From: Methylosinus sp. C49
GTDB taxonomy: Bacteria > Pseudomonadota > Alphaproteobacteria > Rhizobiales > Beijerinckiaceae
Length of the DNA stretch: 64,000 nucleotides
NCBI RefSeq assembly: GCF_009936375.1
Contig: NZ_AP022332.1
Location: forward strand, 2,698,501-2,762,500
Reading direction: 5' to 3'
Shown here: positions 32,695 through 42,454 of the stretch, piece after piece
How the letters are laid out: each line of letters starts with the position of its first letter
Numbering within the stretch: the first letter of the stretch is position 1
Position numbers and translations under genes: made by a program
The notes under the pieces: generated by a model
The model's input: the letters and a program-made list of their open reading frames with translations, nothing else
Database searches by the model: none
What the model was told of the DNA's origin: nothing

Positions 32695-33600
32695 ATGTCT
32701 TCGCGTAAAAGCGGCGATCGGGAATGCTCCCGACGTCGCCTCGCCGCTCTCGGCGGCTTGGTCTTGAGCCTGGTGATCGCGACGCTCGAGCCTTCTTCCG
32801 CATCGGCCCAGGATTTCTTCCAGCAATTGTTCGGCGGCGGAGGCGGCGGCTATTCGGATTATGGCGGCGCTGGCGGCTATCCGAGCTACCGCCGCCACGG
32901 CCACGCCCGGCGCCATAGCGCCGCCCAGCAGGAGCGTCGCGTCTATGTCCCGAGAGAGCGCCGGGGCGCGCCCGCGCGCAGGGCCTCCCGCGGCGGCGAG
33001 CCGGAACGCTCCGTCTATACGGAGACCGCGGCCGGCGGACGCTCGTACTGCGTGCGCGAATGCGACGGCTATTTCTTCCCCGTCGGCCTCTATTCGAGCG
33101 CCAATGACACGGCGAGCCACCAGCGCGCCTGCGGGCGCCTCTGCCCCGGCGCACGCACGACGCTCTATGTGATGCGCGGCGGCTCCGACAAGATGGAGGA
33201 CGCCGTGGCGGCGCGCGGCGGCGCGACCTATGCGCGGCTGATGGCCTCCCTGCAGCGCAAGAACGAGGGTGAGAAGGACAAGGAATGCTCCTGCCACGCC
33301 GGCCAGACCAATGAGAGCTCGATCGAGGCGATCTATCTCGACCCGACGCTGCGGCGCGGCGACGCCGTGATGACGACTCACGGCGTCGAAATCTTCCACG
33401 GCGCCAGCCGCTATCCTTATTCGAAGAACGATTTCCGCCCCCTCGCCCGCTCCCCCGATCTCGACGAGCCGATCCGCCGCCGCCTCGCGGCGCTGGAGCG
33501 CGCCAGCAAGCATGGCCGGCCGAGCGTCGAGCGCCGCGCCGCGCGGCCGGTGAGCGAGCGCCGCAGCCAGTCCTCCGGCGGACGCGAGCCGCACGACTGA
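32695..33600 (+). CDS. DUF2865-family exported protein
   Basis: 301-residue protein with a Sec-type signal (LAALGGLVLSLVIATLEPSSASA). A Gly/Tyr-rich head (FGGGGGGYSDYGGAGGYP) and an Arg-rich linker are followed by the Hyphomicrobiales-specific DUF2865 domain. That domain has SYCVRECDGYFFPVGLYS, RACGRLCPGA, TTLYVMRGGSDKMEDAV, ECSCHA, and RRGDAVMTTHGVEIF. The paired cysteines (four in the core plus ECSC) suggest disulfides in the periplasm. Function is unknown. The start is uncertain: ATG 32695 has a weak site, while a TTG at 32671 sits directly against a purine-rich run. Confidence 0.85.
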   Translation: MSSRKSGDRECSRRRLAALGGLVLSLVIATLEPSSASAQDFFQQLFGGGGGGYSDYGGAGGYPSYRRHGHARRHSAAQQERRVYVPRERRGAPARRASRGGEPERSVYTETAAGGRSYCVRECDGYFFPVGLYSSANDTASHQRACGRLCPGARTTLYVMRGGSDKMEDAVAARGGATYARLMASLQRKNEGEKDKECSCHAGQTNESSIEAIYLDPTLRRGDAVMTTHGVEIFHGASRYPYSKNDFRPLARSPDLDEPIRRRLAALERASKHGRPSVERRAARPVSERRSQSSGGREPHD

Positions 33601-33639
33601 CCCTTCCCGCGGCCGATCAGCGACGATCTGGATAAAAAA

Positions 33640-33663
33640 GGCGAGCCCGATTGCGGGCTTGCC
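33640..33663 (+). terminator. Hairpin after the DUF2865 gene
   Basis: GGCGAGCCCG (33640-33649) pairs with CGGGCTTGCC (33654-33663) with one G-T wobble and a four-base loop. It follows the DUF2865 stop by 40 bases. An A6 run precedes it on the plus strand, giving a T run if read from the minus strand, so it could act in both directions. Confidence 0.55.
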
Positions 33664-33808
33664 TTCGTCCTCCGGTGTCGATATGCCCATTGCACCGCAC
33701 AAGTCGGGACGATGCGCAGCGGCGGCCCTTGCTTTCATCTCTTTCGAACGTCGGCCATTGCGGCGCCGAGAGACGACCGGGTCGCCACGACTTTCAGGAG
33801 GTGATCCG

Positions 33809-34855
33809 ATGGGCAATCCATATGCGACGAAGGGGCCTTCCCAATTCTGGCGCACGGCTGTCGCCGACCTCGCTCCCGAGGATGTCAGCCCGATCCCGCA
33901 CAAGAAATTCCTCATCGGCGAGGAAGACCGCATAGCGACCGCGGGCAGCTGCTTCGCGCAGCATGTGTCCCGCTACATTGAGGCGATGCCGGGCGTCCGC
34001 TTCCTGCAGACCGAGGCGAGCCCCGCCGATCAGCCGGTGTTCTCGGCGCGCTACGGCAATATCTACACGGTCGCCCAGCTGCGCCAGCTGCTGCTCGAGG
34101 CCACCGGCCAGCTGAGCCTGCCGCCGCTCGTCCTTCCGCGTCCCGACGGCCGCTTGGTCGACGCTTTTCGTCCGACGACCTATGCGGAAGGCTTTGCGAG
34201 CCTCGAGGATGTCGCCGCCGCCCGGCGCGCGCATCTCGAGGCGGTGCGCCGTGTGTTCACCGATTGCACCGTGTTCGTCTTCACGCTGGGGCTCATCGAA
34301 GGCTGGACGACGCCGGACGGCCAGTTCGTTCTGCCCATCCACCCCGGCGTCACGACCGATGATCCGCAAGCCGCCGCCGCCCTCTTCCATCGCTACTCCT
34401 ATGAGGAAGTGAAGGCCGATCTCGAAGAGTTCCTAGCCGGGCTGCGCAAGATCAATCCGGGCGCGCGCGTCATTCTGACCGTCTCGCCCGTGCCGCTCAC
34501 GGCGACCTACACCGACGAGCATGTGCTGTCGGCGACCGTCTACAGCAAATCGGTGCTGCGCGCCGTCTGCGGCAGCGTCGAAAACTCTGTCGAGAACGCC
34601 TATTATTTTCCGTCCTACGAGATTATCTCGAGCCATTTCAACGATGGAAAATATTACGACAGCAATAAGCGCACCGTGCCCGAAATCGGCGTCTCGCATG
34701 TCATGCGCGTCTTCAAGACCGCTTATTTCGGCCAGACGTCGGAGCCCGTCGCCCCGCCCCCGAAGCCGGCCACAGAAAGCAGCGTGCTGGACCAGTCCTA
34801 TGCGGGACGCATCATCTGCGACGAAGAGAAATACGGCACGAACATAGGGTTCTGA
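33809..34855 (+). CDS. GSCFA-domain protein
   Basis: 348-residue protein of the GSCFA family, related to SGNH/GDSL-like esterases and found in capsule and exopolysaccharide loci. The name motif reads TAGSCFAQHVSRYIE near residue 46, followed by SARYGNIYTVAQLRQLL, VFVFTLGLIEGW, RVILTVSPVPLTATYTDEHV, SKSVLRAVC and NAYYFPSYEII. A near-perfect ribosome-binding site (AGGAGGTGATC) fixes the start. It is followed after one base by the WcbI-like gene, so the two are translationally linked. It may act on an acyl group of a surface sugar, but the activity is unproven. Confidence 0.88.
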   Translation: MGNPYATKGPSQFWRTAVADLAPEDVSPIPHKKFLIGEEDRIATAGSCFAQHVSRYIEAMPGVRFLQTEASPADQPVFSARYGNIYTVAQLRQLLLEATGQLSLPPLVLPRPDGRLVDAFRPTTYAEGFASLEDVAAARRAHLEAVRRVFTDCTVFVFTLGLIEGWTTPDGQFVLPIHPGVTTDDPQAAAALFHRYSYEEVKADLEEFLAGLRKINPGARVILTVSPVPLTATYTDEHVLSATVYSKSVLRAVCGSVENSVENAYYFPSYEIISSHFNDGKYYDSNKRTVPEIGVSHVMRVFKTAYFGQTSEPVAPPPKPATESSVLDQSYAGRIICDEEKYGTNIGF

Positions 34856-34856
34856 G

Positions 34857-35735
34857 ATGAAGGTCATCGTTGTTTCGAACTGCGCGACATCCACCTATTA
34901 CGAGGTGGTCCAGACGCTGTTCCCCGATTGGACGATCAAGGCCGCTGGATTCAACGAGGCGGAACGATGGCTCCTGACCGGCGAGAAGCCCGAGTTCGAG
35001 AATTATCTCAGAGAATGCGACCTCTATATCGGCTGGCCGCTCGACGGGCTCCGCCTGGCGAGCGTGCTCAATCCGAACGCCGAGCGCGTGATCATTCCCG
35101 AAATCTATTTTCGAGGCCTGCATCCAGACGTCGCCATGCTGGACGGCTTCTGGGGACCTTTCAGTGAAGGCGCGCCACATACTCAGACCTCGCTGATCGC
35201 TCTCGGCGCGAAAGCGATCGGCAAGACGGCGGAGGAAACGCAAGCGCTCTTCCGAGAAGACGTCTATGAGAAGCTCGGCTATTTCGATCTGTACAAGACC
35301 GAGAAAAGCCGCCTTGTCGAGGACTTCGGCAAATATGGCATTCGGCTGGAGGAGGCGTTCGAGTTTTGGGAGACGCAGAACGACTTCTTCTACGTCTGCC
35401 ATCATCCGCGCAGCTTCGTTCTCGTCGATATCACTCGGAACGCCCTCAAGGGGCGCTTTCTCGACGAAGACGCATTCACCCGCTCAGAGGGGCTGCGCAG
35501 CACGCAACCCGATAGGCTCGCCATTTCGGAAGTTTGGCCCGTCTACCCCGAAATCGCGCGTCGCTTCGGGTTCGAGGGCGGCCTCACTTGGCTCAAGCAG
35601 CCCCAATCCGCGCCTCGCGAAATGTCTCTGTCCCGCGTGATCGACATCATCTTCGAATCCCTCGGGAGAATGGACGACGCTTGGAAGTCCGTGCCCTTCA
35701 TCGCTGAATGCGCCAAGACGCTCGAGCGCGTCTGA
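34857..35735 (+). CDS. WcbI-like polysaccharide biosynthesis protein
   Basis: 292-residue protein whose start VIVVSNCATSTYYEVVQTLF and block RVIIPEIYFRGLHPDVAML match the WcbI family. WcbI is a capsule-biosynthesis protein reported to bind coenzyme A with a GDSL-like fold. The C-terminal part contains FFYVCHHPRSFVLVDI and EVWPVYPEIARRFGF. Its base composition is visibly less G+C-rich than its neighbours. It follows the GSCFA gene after one base and ends two bases before the convergent comEC. The GSCFA-WcbI pairing suggests a shared sugar-modification job. The call is good at family level; activity is unknown. Confidence 0.78.
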   Translation: MKVIVVSNCATSTYYEVVQTLFPDWTIKAAGFNEAERWLLTGEKPEFENYLRECDLYIGWPLDGLRLASVLNPNAERVIIPEIYFRGLHPDVAMLDGFWGPFSEGAPHTQTSLIALGAKAIGKTAEETQALFREDVYEKLGYFDLYKTEKSRLVEDFGKYGIRLEEAFEFWETQNDFFYVCHHPRSFVLVDITRNALKGRFLDEDAFTRSEGLRSTQPDRLAISEVWPVYPEIARRFGFEGGLTWLKQPQSAPREMSLSRVIDIIFESLGRMDDAWKSVPFIAECAKTLERV

Positions 35736-35736
35736 T

Positions 35737-38028
35737 CTAATTTTGCCGCTCCTCCTCGACGGGCGGCTCGCCGCCGGGAGACGAAGCGCTCATCGCCCTC
35801 TGCTTCGGCGCGCGCGACCAAGGCCGGTCCTCGCCCGGCGAGCGGGCGGTTCGCCACTCCACTCGCTCGCCGATAAAGCGCAGGGTCGCCGCGCCGGTCT
35901 CGGCGAGCTTGCGGCGATCGAGAAGGATAGGCGCGCCGCAGCCCGCGGGCGCGTAAAAGGGCGCGATGACGATCGCCGCGCGGGCGCAATCCTCGATCAG
36001 CGCCTTGCGATCCGTCACCAGAGCGACCGCGCGGCCGTCGACCGCTCTCGCCACGCAGCCGAGATCGTCGCAGGAGACGCCGCCGCGGGCGTCGGCCGGC
36101 GCTCTTGTGTCGGCGTCCGCCCGCAGCCATTGCTCGCCGACGAAGGCGAGCTTTCCACGGCCGAGCAGCGCCAGCTCGCCCGACGGCAGGCGCAGCGTCG
36201 CGGAGTCGCCGCCGGGCGCGACGGCGAGATCGAAGCCCTCCCCGCTGGCGGCGCCGAACAGGCCGAGCAGGGCGAAGGGAATGCTCGTCGCCCGGAACAG
36301 CCATGTCCGCCACAGCACGAGCGACAGAACCGCGAGCGACAGGAAAATAATCGCGAAAGGGGCGAAGCTCTTCACCGGCAGGCTGGCGCCCGGCGCGGCG
36401 CCGATGAGCCGCGCTATGGCGGTGACGAGATCGATGCCGAAGCCGACATAGCGCCAGACCGGGCCGTCGAGGCCGAAAGGATAAAGGAACGCGCCGAGCA
36501 GCGCCCCCGGCACGGCGAAGAATTCGATGATGGCGAGCGTCAGCGGATTGCCGATCAGCACATAGGGGCTCAATTCGTGAAAATCGCCAGCCATGAAGGA
36601 GGCGGTCGCCGATGTGGCGCAGAGCGTCGCGAAGATCGGCGCCGCCGGCCCGCGCAGCAATAGCTCGCTCATATTCTCGCGCCAGCGCATTAAGCGCGTC
36701 GGCGTTCGGCCGAAGGCGGGCGGCTCGCGCCGACGCTCGATGAGCGCGCCGCGCGCCTCATAGACGGCGACCAGCGCCGCCACTGCAGCGAAGGAGAGCT
36801 GAAAGCTGGCGCCCAGCAGCGCCTCCGGCTGGAAGGCGACGATAACGAAAACCGCCAGCGCCAGATTGCGCATGGACAGCGACGGCCGATCGAAGAGCAC
36901 GGCGATCAGCATGATCGTCGTCATGATGAGCGCGCGCTCCGTGCCGACGCGCGAGCCGGTGCCGATATCGTAGAGAACGGCGCCGATGATGGCGACGCCG
37001 GCCGCCCATTTCTTTATGGGATAATTCAGCGCCAAAGTGCGCGAGAGCGCCAGCAGCCGCCGCAGCCCGACGAAAAAAATGCCGGCGACCAATGTCATCT
37101 GCACGCCGGAAATCGTGATGATGTGGAATATGCCGGCGCGGCGGATCAGCTCTTTCGCCTCCTCGCTCAGAAAATCGCGCTTGCCCGTGACCATTGCGGC
37201 GGCGATGGCGCCGGTGTCGCCGCCGAGCGCGCGATAGACCCGCGCCGCCAGCGCATTGCGCAGCCGATCGACGGCGGCGAAGAAGCGCAGCGACATTGGC
37301 GCAGGATCGGGCGGCGGCAAGACGTCTATGCGGCCGAGCGCATTGCCGACGCCGCCGAGGCCGGCGAAATAAGCGTCGCGCGAGAAATCATAGCCGCCCG
37401 GCAGAGCGGCGTGGGCCGGCGGCAGCACGCGCGCCTTCAGCGCGATGAAATCGCCGGCCGAAAATTTCGCCTCGCCCCGCGTGGTCAGCCGCACGCGAAA
37501 CGGCGCGACGTCATTGGGCAATCCTTCCGCGCTGGCGAGCCGCAGAATGAAGCGCGCGCCATTGGGGCGCGGATCCAGCTCCTCGACGAAGCCGGTGAGA
37601 AAGCCGATGCCGGCGCGTGAGACGATCGGCGCATCGACGCGCGCGGCGCGCCAGACGGCGGCGAAGAAGCCGCCCGAGAGGCAGGCGAGCAGGAGAAGCA
37701 GAGCGCGCGCCCTATGCGCGCGCAGAAGGACGGCGAGCGCCGCCAGAATGGCGAGGCCCGCCGCCGAGAATGCGAGCGAGGGCTCGCGATCGGCCACGAA
37801 ATAGAGCAGGACGCCGGCGCCGGAGGCCACCGGTAGCCACAGAAACGGCCGCCGCAGCGCGATCTCTTCTTCCAGCGCGGCGCGGGCGGCTTCGGCGAGC
37901 GACGCGAAAGCGGCCGAAAAGGCGGGGCGTATGACGCCCCTCGCCCGATCGGTCGCGCCGGCGACGGCTTTCGCGCTCCAACTCACCAAAGGCCCCGGAT
38001 ATCGCAGCTCGAGCAAGGTCTCGCTCAT
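35737..38028 (-). CDS. ComEC/Rec2-family competence protein
   Basis: 763-residue inner-membrane protein of the DNA-uptake channel family. N-terminal helices (LWLPVASGAGVLLYFVAD, LAILAALAVLLRAHRA) precede the DUF4131-type part. The Competence domain contains HIITISGVQMTLVAGIFF, ALIMTTIMLIAVLFDRPSLSMRNLAL and PEALLGASFQLSFAAVAAL. The C-terminal part is a short periplasmic tail rather than a full metallo-beta-lactamase domain; I see no HxHxDH motif. This two-part type is common in alphaproteobacteria. Transformation competence is possible but not shown. It ends two bases from wcbI. Confidence 0.9.
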   Translation of the reverse strand: MSETLLELRYPGPLVSWSAKAVAGATDRARGVIRPAFSAAFASLAEAARAALEEEIALRRPFLWLPVASGAGVLLYFVADREPSLAFSAAGLAILAALAVLLRAHRARALLLLLACLSGGFFAAVWRAARVDAPIVSRAGIGFLTGFVEELDPRPNGARFILRLASAEGLPNDVAPFRVRLTTRGEAKFSAGDFIALKARVLPPAHAALPGGYDFSRDAYFAGLGGVGNALGRIDVLPPPDPAPMSLRFFAAVDRLRNALAARVYRALGGDTGAIAAAMVTGKRDFLSEEAKELIRRAGIFHIITISGVQMTLVAGIFFVGLRRLLALSRTLALNYPIKKWAAGVAIIGAVLYDIGTGSRVGTERALIMTTIMLIAVLFDRPSLSMRNLALAVFVIVAFQPEALLGASFQLSFAAVAALVAVYEARGALIERRREPPAFGRTPTRLMRWRENMSELLLRGPAAPIFATLCATSATASFMAGDFHELSPYVLIGNPLTLAIIEFFAVPGALLGAFLYPFGLDGPVWRYVGFGIDLVTAIARLIGAAPGASLPVKSFAPFAIIFLSLAVLSLVLWRTWLFRATSIPFALLGLFGAASGEGFDLAVAPGGDSATLRLPSGELALLGRGKLAFVGEQWLRADADTRAPADARGGVSCDDLGCVARAVDGRAVALVTDRKALIEDCARAAIVIAPFYAPAGCGAPILLDRRKLAETGAATLRFIGERVEWRTARSPGEDRPWSRAPKQRAMSASSPGGEPPVEEERQN

Positions 38029-38068
38029 GCTATATCCGAAACCACCGAGTGCGCGAGCGCCGCGACGA

Positions 38069-38797
38069 TCAAAAACGCGTCGTCAGCTCGGTCAGCCATT
38101 CCGGCGAGGCGACGACCAGCGCCGCCTCCAGCGGCTTGTCGAGCCCGGTGGCGATCATGAGGCCGATGGAGGCCAGCGTCGCGCCGAGCGTGCCCTTGCC
38201 CCATTTGCCGCCGACGAGCAGCGACTGCCGCAGCCGCATAGCCAGCCCCCGCGAGACGGAGCCGAGCGCGACCAGAGGCAGGCCGGCCCCCAGCCCGAAG
38301 AACGCCATCACCAGTCCGACCTGGCCGAGATTTTGGCCCTGCGCCGCGAGCAGCGAGGCCGCGCCCAGAGTCGGCCCGGCGCAGGGACTCCACACCGCGC
38401 CGAGCAGCAGGCCGAGCGCCAATTGGCCGCGCAGCCCATGGGTCGAGAAGCCGGAGAAGCGCCGCTCGATCCAATCCGCGACCGGTCCGCCAGCGGCGGC
38501 GATCCTGACTTGCAGCGCCGGCGCCGCCAGCAGCACGCCCAGAGCCACCATCAGCAACGCCGCGCCGAAGCGCAGACTATCGCCGTCTATCCCCGCCCCG
38601 AAGCCGATGAGCGCCAGAAACAGGCCGATGGCGACGAAGGAGGAGGCGACGCCGAGCGCCAGCGCCGCCGGCCCCAGCCTGTGCTCGGAGGCCGCCGCGC
38701 CGAGAATGATCGGCAGCAACGGCAGCACGCAGGGCGAGAGCGTCGAGAACAGCCCCGCCAGAAAGGCGAGGCCGGCTCCGGCGAAATCGACCGTCAT
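38069..38797 (-). CDS. ccdA: Cytochrome c biogenesis/thiol transporter CcdA
   Basis: 242-residue inner-membrane protein of the CcdA/DsbD-membrane-domain family. It carries electrons from cytoplasmic thioredoxin to periplasmic thiol proteins. The two redox cysteines lie in GLFSTLSPCVLPLLPII and LGAVWSPCAGPTLGAASLL. Six helices are visible, with APALQVRI and GLPLVALGSVSRG between them. ATG 38797 overlaps the stop of the upstream thioredoxin gene by an ATGA, so the pair is translationally coupled. The partner is almost certainly that periplasmic thioredoxin. Confidence 0.92.
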   Translation of the reverse strand: MTVDFAGAGLAFLAGLFSTLSPCVLPLLPIILGAAASEHRLGPAALALGVASSFVAIGLFLALIGFGAGIDGDSLRFGAALLMVALGVLLAAPALQVRIAAAGGPVADWIERRFSGFSTHGLRGQLALGLLLGAVWSPCAGPTLGAASLLAAQGQNLGQVGLVMAFFGLGAGLPLVALGSVSRGLAMRLRQSLLVGGKWGKGTLGATLASIGLMIATGLDKPLEAALVVASPEWLTELTTRF

Positions 38798-39180
38798 CAC
38801 AGCGCCTTGTCGAGCAGCGCCGCTATCGAGGCGGCGCTGGTGTCGCCGACCGAGCGGCCGGTCTCGCTCTTGCCCTTGAAGACGATGAGCGTGCTCTGCG
38901 TCGTCGCGTGGAAGCCGCGCAGCGCGTCCTTCTGGCTGTCGAAATCGACCTCGAACACCTGCAGCGTTCCGAATTTGGGATCCTTGCCGAGCTTCTCGAC
39001 GATCGGCTGCTGCGCCTTGCAGGTGGGGCACCAGGGCGCGTGAATCTCGACGAGGATCGGCTTGCCGGCCGTTTGCGCCGCCTCGAAGCCTTGCGGCGTG
39101 AAGGCGTGCTTCTCGGCGGCGAAAAGCGGCGTGGCGAACAGCGCGGCGGAGAAAAGCGCGGAAGCGAAGCGAAGCCTCAT
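38797..39180 (-). CDS. Periplasmic thioredoxin-like protein
   Basis: 127-residue exported thioredoxin with a signal peptide ([17 protein letters not shown]) and the active site [13 protein letters not shown] near residues 48-60. [16 protein letters not shown] and the cis-Pro-type region [12 protein letters not shown] follow, with Ser-Thr replacing the usual Thr-Pro before the last strand, which is a small departure from the family. It overlaps the ccdA start, so CcdA would keep it reduced. Possible substrates include apocytochromes or copper-site cysteines, but nothing here identifies them. Confidence 0.88.
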   Translation of the reverse strand: MRLRFASALFSAALFATPLFAAEKHAFTPQGFEAAQTAGKPILVEIHAPWCPTCKAQQPIVEKLGKDPKFGTLQVFEVDFDSQKDALRGFHATTQSTLIVFKGKSETGRSVGDTSAASIAALLDKAL

Positions 39181-39385
39181 GGGTGAAATCCTCCTTATGA
39201 ATCTAGTCCGCTGGAGCGCGGGCGAAATGGATTGCGGCGCAGGCCGTCCGCCCGGTTCGCTCGTCTATACGCGATCGGGCCATAGGATGTTACGCGCCGT
39301 CGAAGGCCCCCCGCAGTTCCCCCCTGGCCCGCACCGTGCTAGACGGGCCTCCGCTCTAAATTCTCAAGGACCGTCAGCCGCGCTC

Positions 39386-40804
39386 ATGCCCCAGGTCGTC
39401 ACGCGCTTCGCCCCCTCCCCCACCGGCTTCCTCCATATCGGCGGCGCGCGCACGGCGCTGTTCAATTGGCTCTACGCCAAGCGTCACGGCGGGCGTTTCC
39501 TGCTGCGCATCGAAGACACCGACCGCGAGCGCTCCACCCAGGGCGCCATAGACGCCATTCTCGATGGAATGCGCTGGCTCGGCCTCGATTGGGATGGCGA
39601 CGTCACCTATCAATTCGCGCGCGCGCCGCGTCATCGCGAGATCGCCGGGGAGCTGCTCGCCAAAGGCAAGGCCTATCGCTGCTACGCCAGCGCGCAGGAG
39701 CTGGAGGAGATGCGCGAGACCGCGCGCGCCGAGGGCCGTCCGCCGCGCTATGACGGGCGCTGGCGCGATCGCGATCCCAGCGAGGCGCCCGCCGGCGTCG
39801 CGCCGGTCATTCGGCTGAAGACGCCGCAAGAGGGCGAGACGGTTATCGAGGACGCCGTGCAGGGCCGCGTCGTGTTTCCGAACAAGGATATCGACGATTT
39901 CGTGCTGCTACGCTCGGATGGCGCGCCGACCTATATGCTCGCCGTCGTCGTCGACGATCACGATATGGGCGTCACGCAGATCATCCGCGGCGACGATCAC
40001 CTCACCAACGCCGCGCGGCAAAAGCACATCTATGACGCGCTGGGATGGGAGACGCCGAGGCTCGCCCATATTCCGCTCATCCATGGGCCGGACGGCGCCA
40101 AGCTGTCGAAGCGCCATGGCGCGCTCGGCGTGGACGCCTATCGCGGCATGGGCTATCTGCCGGCGGCGCTGCGGAACTATCTCCTGCGTCTCGGCTGGAG
40201 CCAGGGCGACCGCGAGTTTTTCTCGACCGCGGAGATGATCGAGGCTTTCGATCTCGAGAGCATTCATCGCTCGCCGGCGCGCTTCGATTTCGTGAAGCTC
40301 GAGAATATGAACGGCCATTATCTGCGCAGCAGCGAGGATTCCGAGCTGCTCGAGGCGCTGATCGCGACGCTGCCCTATCTCGAGGGCGGCGCGGCGCTCG
40401 CGGCAAAACTCGACGACAAGCGCAAAGCGCAGCTCGCCGCCGCAATGCCCGGCCTCAAGGCGCGCGCCAAGACGCTCAATGAGCTGGTCGACGGCGCCGG
40501 CTTCCTCTTCGCCGAGCGGCCGCTGGCGCTGGACGCAAAGGCCGCCGCGCTGCTGTCGCCGGCGGCGAAGGCGCATCTCGCCGCGCTGACGGAAAAGCTC
40601 GCCACGCTCGAGGAGTGGAGCGCCGCTGCGACCGAGAATATCGTGCGCGAGACGGCCGCGGCTCAGGGCGTCAAGCTCGGCGATCTGGCGCAGCCGCTTC
40701 GCGCCGCGCTCACCGGGCGCACCACCTCGCCCGGCATTTTCGACGTGCTGGCCATCCTCGGCAAGGAGGAGAGCCTCGCCCGCCTGCGCGACCAGGCGGC
40801 GTAA
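39386..40804 (+). CDS. gltX: Glutamyl-tRNA synthetase
   Basis: 472-residue class I aminoacyl-tRNA synthetase that charges tRNA-Glu (and possibly tRNA-Gln before amidation). HIGH-type motif is [13 protein letters not shown] near residue 15, and the KMSKS-type motif is [13 protein letters not shown]. The intervening [21 protein letters not shown] and [20 protein letters not shown] blocks are typical. The C-terminal anticodon-binding domain is intact. ATG 39386 begins [14 protein letters not shown], the usual family start. It is divergent from the thioredoxin gene. Many alphaproteobacteria carry two glutamyl-tRNA synthetase genes; whether a second exists is outside the window. Confidence 0.96.
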   Translation: MPQVVTRFAPSPTGFLHIGGARTALFNWLYAKRHGGRFLLRIEDTDRERSTQGAIDAILDGMRWLGLDWDGDVTYQFARAPRHREIAGELLAKGKAYRCYASAQELEEMRETARAEGRPPRYDGRWRDRDPSEAPAGVAPVIRLKTPQEGETVIEDAVQGRVVFPNKDIDDFVLLRSDGAPTYMLAVVVDDHDMGVTQIIRGDDHLTNAARQKHIYDALGWETPRLAHIPLIHGPDGAKLSKRHGALGVDAYRGMGYLPAALRNYLLRLGWSQGDREFFSTAEMIEAFDLESIHRSPARFDFVKLENMNGHYLRSSEDSELLEALIATLPYLEGGAALAAKLDDKRKAQLAAAMPGLKARAKTLNELVDGAGFLFAERPLALDAKAAALLSPAAKAHLAALTEKLATLEEWSAAATENIVRETAAAQGVKLGDLAQPLRAALTGRTTSPGIFDVLAILGKEESLARLRDQAA

Positions 40805-41155
40805 CTCGCTTGAACCGCAGACGCGGGATGCTATAGTTTGTGCAACGCACAAGAGTTCCTCTGCTCGACCATATGCGCCGCATTGCCCTCTTCCTGCCCG
40901 CTGCGCATGCGCCGCAACGGCGCGGCGACCGACGCAATTCCGCCGCCCATTCGCAGGAGGGTTTGAATTTAAAGCGATTTATGTCCGGTCGAGCGGGCGC
41001 GGCGGCCCCTGGGCGCAAAAGCGCCCGCGCACGGACGTTTTCGCTGGCGAGGTCGAGCCGCGGGGGAAAGCGCGGCTCGGGCGTGGCGTAAAATATGCTG
41101 CGGCGTTTCGCCGAAGCACCGCGAAACTGCACGGATAACGCGAGAAGGTGGGGCC
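40805..41155. other. Intergenic region before gltA
   Basis: 351 bases without a convincing gene. It starts with the promoter-like boxes at 40810-40837. The rest is G+C-rich and contains an AGGAGGG near 40953 followed by a short A+T patch (GAATTTAAAGCGATTTATG) that leads into only a short arginine- and serine-rich frame, which I do not accept as a gene. A long leader for gltA is the simplest reading. Confidence 0.55.
40810..40837 (+). promoter_or_regulatory. Candidate sigma-70 promoter between gltX and gltA
   Basis: TTGAAC (40810-40815) and TATAGT (40832-40837) are 16 bases apart, immediately after the gltX stop codon. A transcript starting near 40844 would reach gltA with an untranslated leader of about 310 bases. 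The boxes are good matches for a housekeeping promoter. Confidence 0.5.
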
Positions 41156-42442
41156 ATGACGAAAAAAGAAGCGTCCTTTCACACCGGCGAGAAAACCGTG
41201 AGCCTGCCGATCATGGAGGGCACGATCGGCCCCAGCGTCGCCGACATCCGCAAGCTCTACGGCGATACGGGCATGTTCACCTATGACCCGGGCTTCACCT
41301 CCACGGCGAGCTGCGAGTCGAAAATCACCTATATCGACGGCGATGAGGGCGTTCTCCTCTATCGCGGCTATCCGATCGACCAGCTCGCCGAGCACGGGGA
41401 CTTTCTCGAGACCTGCTATCTGCTGCTCTATGGCGAATTGCCGACGGCGACTCAAAAGGCCGATTTCGACTATCGCATCACGCGCCATACGATGGTGCAT
41501 GAGCAGATGGCGCGCTTCTTCCAGGGCTTCCGCCGGGACGCGCATCCGATGGCGGTGATGGTGGCGTCGGTGGGCGCGCTCTCGGCCTTCTATCACGACT
41601 CGACGAATATCGCCGATCCGGTCGAGCGCATGGTCGCCTCGACGCGCATGATCGCGAAAATTCCGACGCTGGCGGCAATGGCCTATAAATATTCGATCGG
41701 CCAGCCCTTCGTCTATCCGAAGAACGATCTCGACTACACGTCGAACTTCCTGCGCATGTGCTTCGCCGTTCCTTGCGAGGAATATAAGGTCAATCCGGTA
41801 ATGTCGCGGGCGCTCGACCGCTTCTTCATGCTGCACGCCGATCACGAGCAGAACGCCTCCACCTCCACCGTGCGCCTCGCCGGCTCGTCCGGCGCCAATC
41901 CTTTCGCATGTGTGGCGGCGGGCATCGCCTCGCTGTGGGGTCCGGCCCATGGAGGCGCAAACGAGGCGGTGCTGAAGATGCTCGCCGAGATCGGCACGCC
42001 GGATCGCATTCCGATCTACATCGCCAAGGCCAAGGACAAGAACGACCCGTTCCGCCTGATGGGCTTCGGCCATCGCGTCTATAAGAATTACGACCCGCGC
42101 GCGAAGATCATGCAGCGCACGACGCGCGAGGTGCTGGCCGAGCTCGGCGTCAAGGACGATCTGCTCGATGTGGCGATCGAGCTCGAGCGCATCGCGCTGC
42201 ACGACGAATATTTCATCGAGAAGAAGCTCTATCCGAACATCGACTTCTATTCCGGCATCACGCTGAAGGCGATGGGCCTGCCGACCACAATGTTCACCGT
42301 GCTCTTCGCTGTGGCGCGCACGGTCGGCTGGATCGCGCAATGGAAGGAGATGATCGAGGATCCTGGCTCCAAGATCGGCCGCCCGCGCCAGCTCTACACG
42401 GGCGAGAAGCAGCGCGACTACCTGCCCATGTCCAAGCGCTGA
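41156..42442 (+). CDS. gltA: Citrate synthase (type II)
   Basis: 428-residue citrate synthase that condenses oxaloacetate with acetyl-CoA at the head of the TCA cycle. Catalytic residues are in the expected blocks: [20 protein letters not shown] and [15 protein letters not shown] contain the two His, and the late Asp lies in [17 protein letters not shown]. The N-terminal beta-domain ([12 protein letters not shown]-like, here [20 protein letters not shown]) identifies the hexameric type II enzyme, which is inhibited by NADH in Gram-negative bacteria. AGGTGGGG precedes the ATG. A stable hairpin lies directly after the stop codon. Confidence 0.97.
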   Translation: MTKKEASFHTGEKTVSLPIMEGTIGPSVADIRKLYGDTGMFTYDPGFTSTASCESKITYIDGDEGVLLYRGYPIDQLAEHGDFLETCYLLLYGELPTATQKADFDYRITRHTMVHEQMARFFQGFRRDAHPMAVMVASVGALSAFYHDSTNIADPVERMVASTRMIAKIPTLAAMAYKYSIGQPFVYPKNDLDYTSNFLRMCFAVPCEEYKVNPVMSRALDRFFMLHADHEQNASTSTVRLAGSSGANPFACVAAGIASLWGPAHGGANEAVLKMLAEIGTPDRIPIYIAKAKDKNDPFRLMGFGHRVYKNYDPRAKIMQRTTREVLAELGVKDDLLDVAIELERIALHDEYFIEKKLYPNIDFYSGITLKAMGLPTTMFTVLFAVARTVGWIAQWKEMIEDPGSKIGRPRQLYTGEKQRDYLPMSKR

Positions 42443-42454
42443 TCTATTTCGCCA

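Noticed and set aside
34857-35735. Mobile element remnant because of lower G+C
   Set aside because: No transposase, terminal inverted repeat or target-site duplication was seen around the gene; only composition differs.
40979-42340. Long minus-strand frame opposite gltA
   Set aside because: Antisense shadow of citrate synthase with His/Arg-rich product and no domain.
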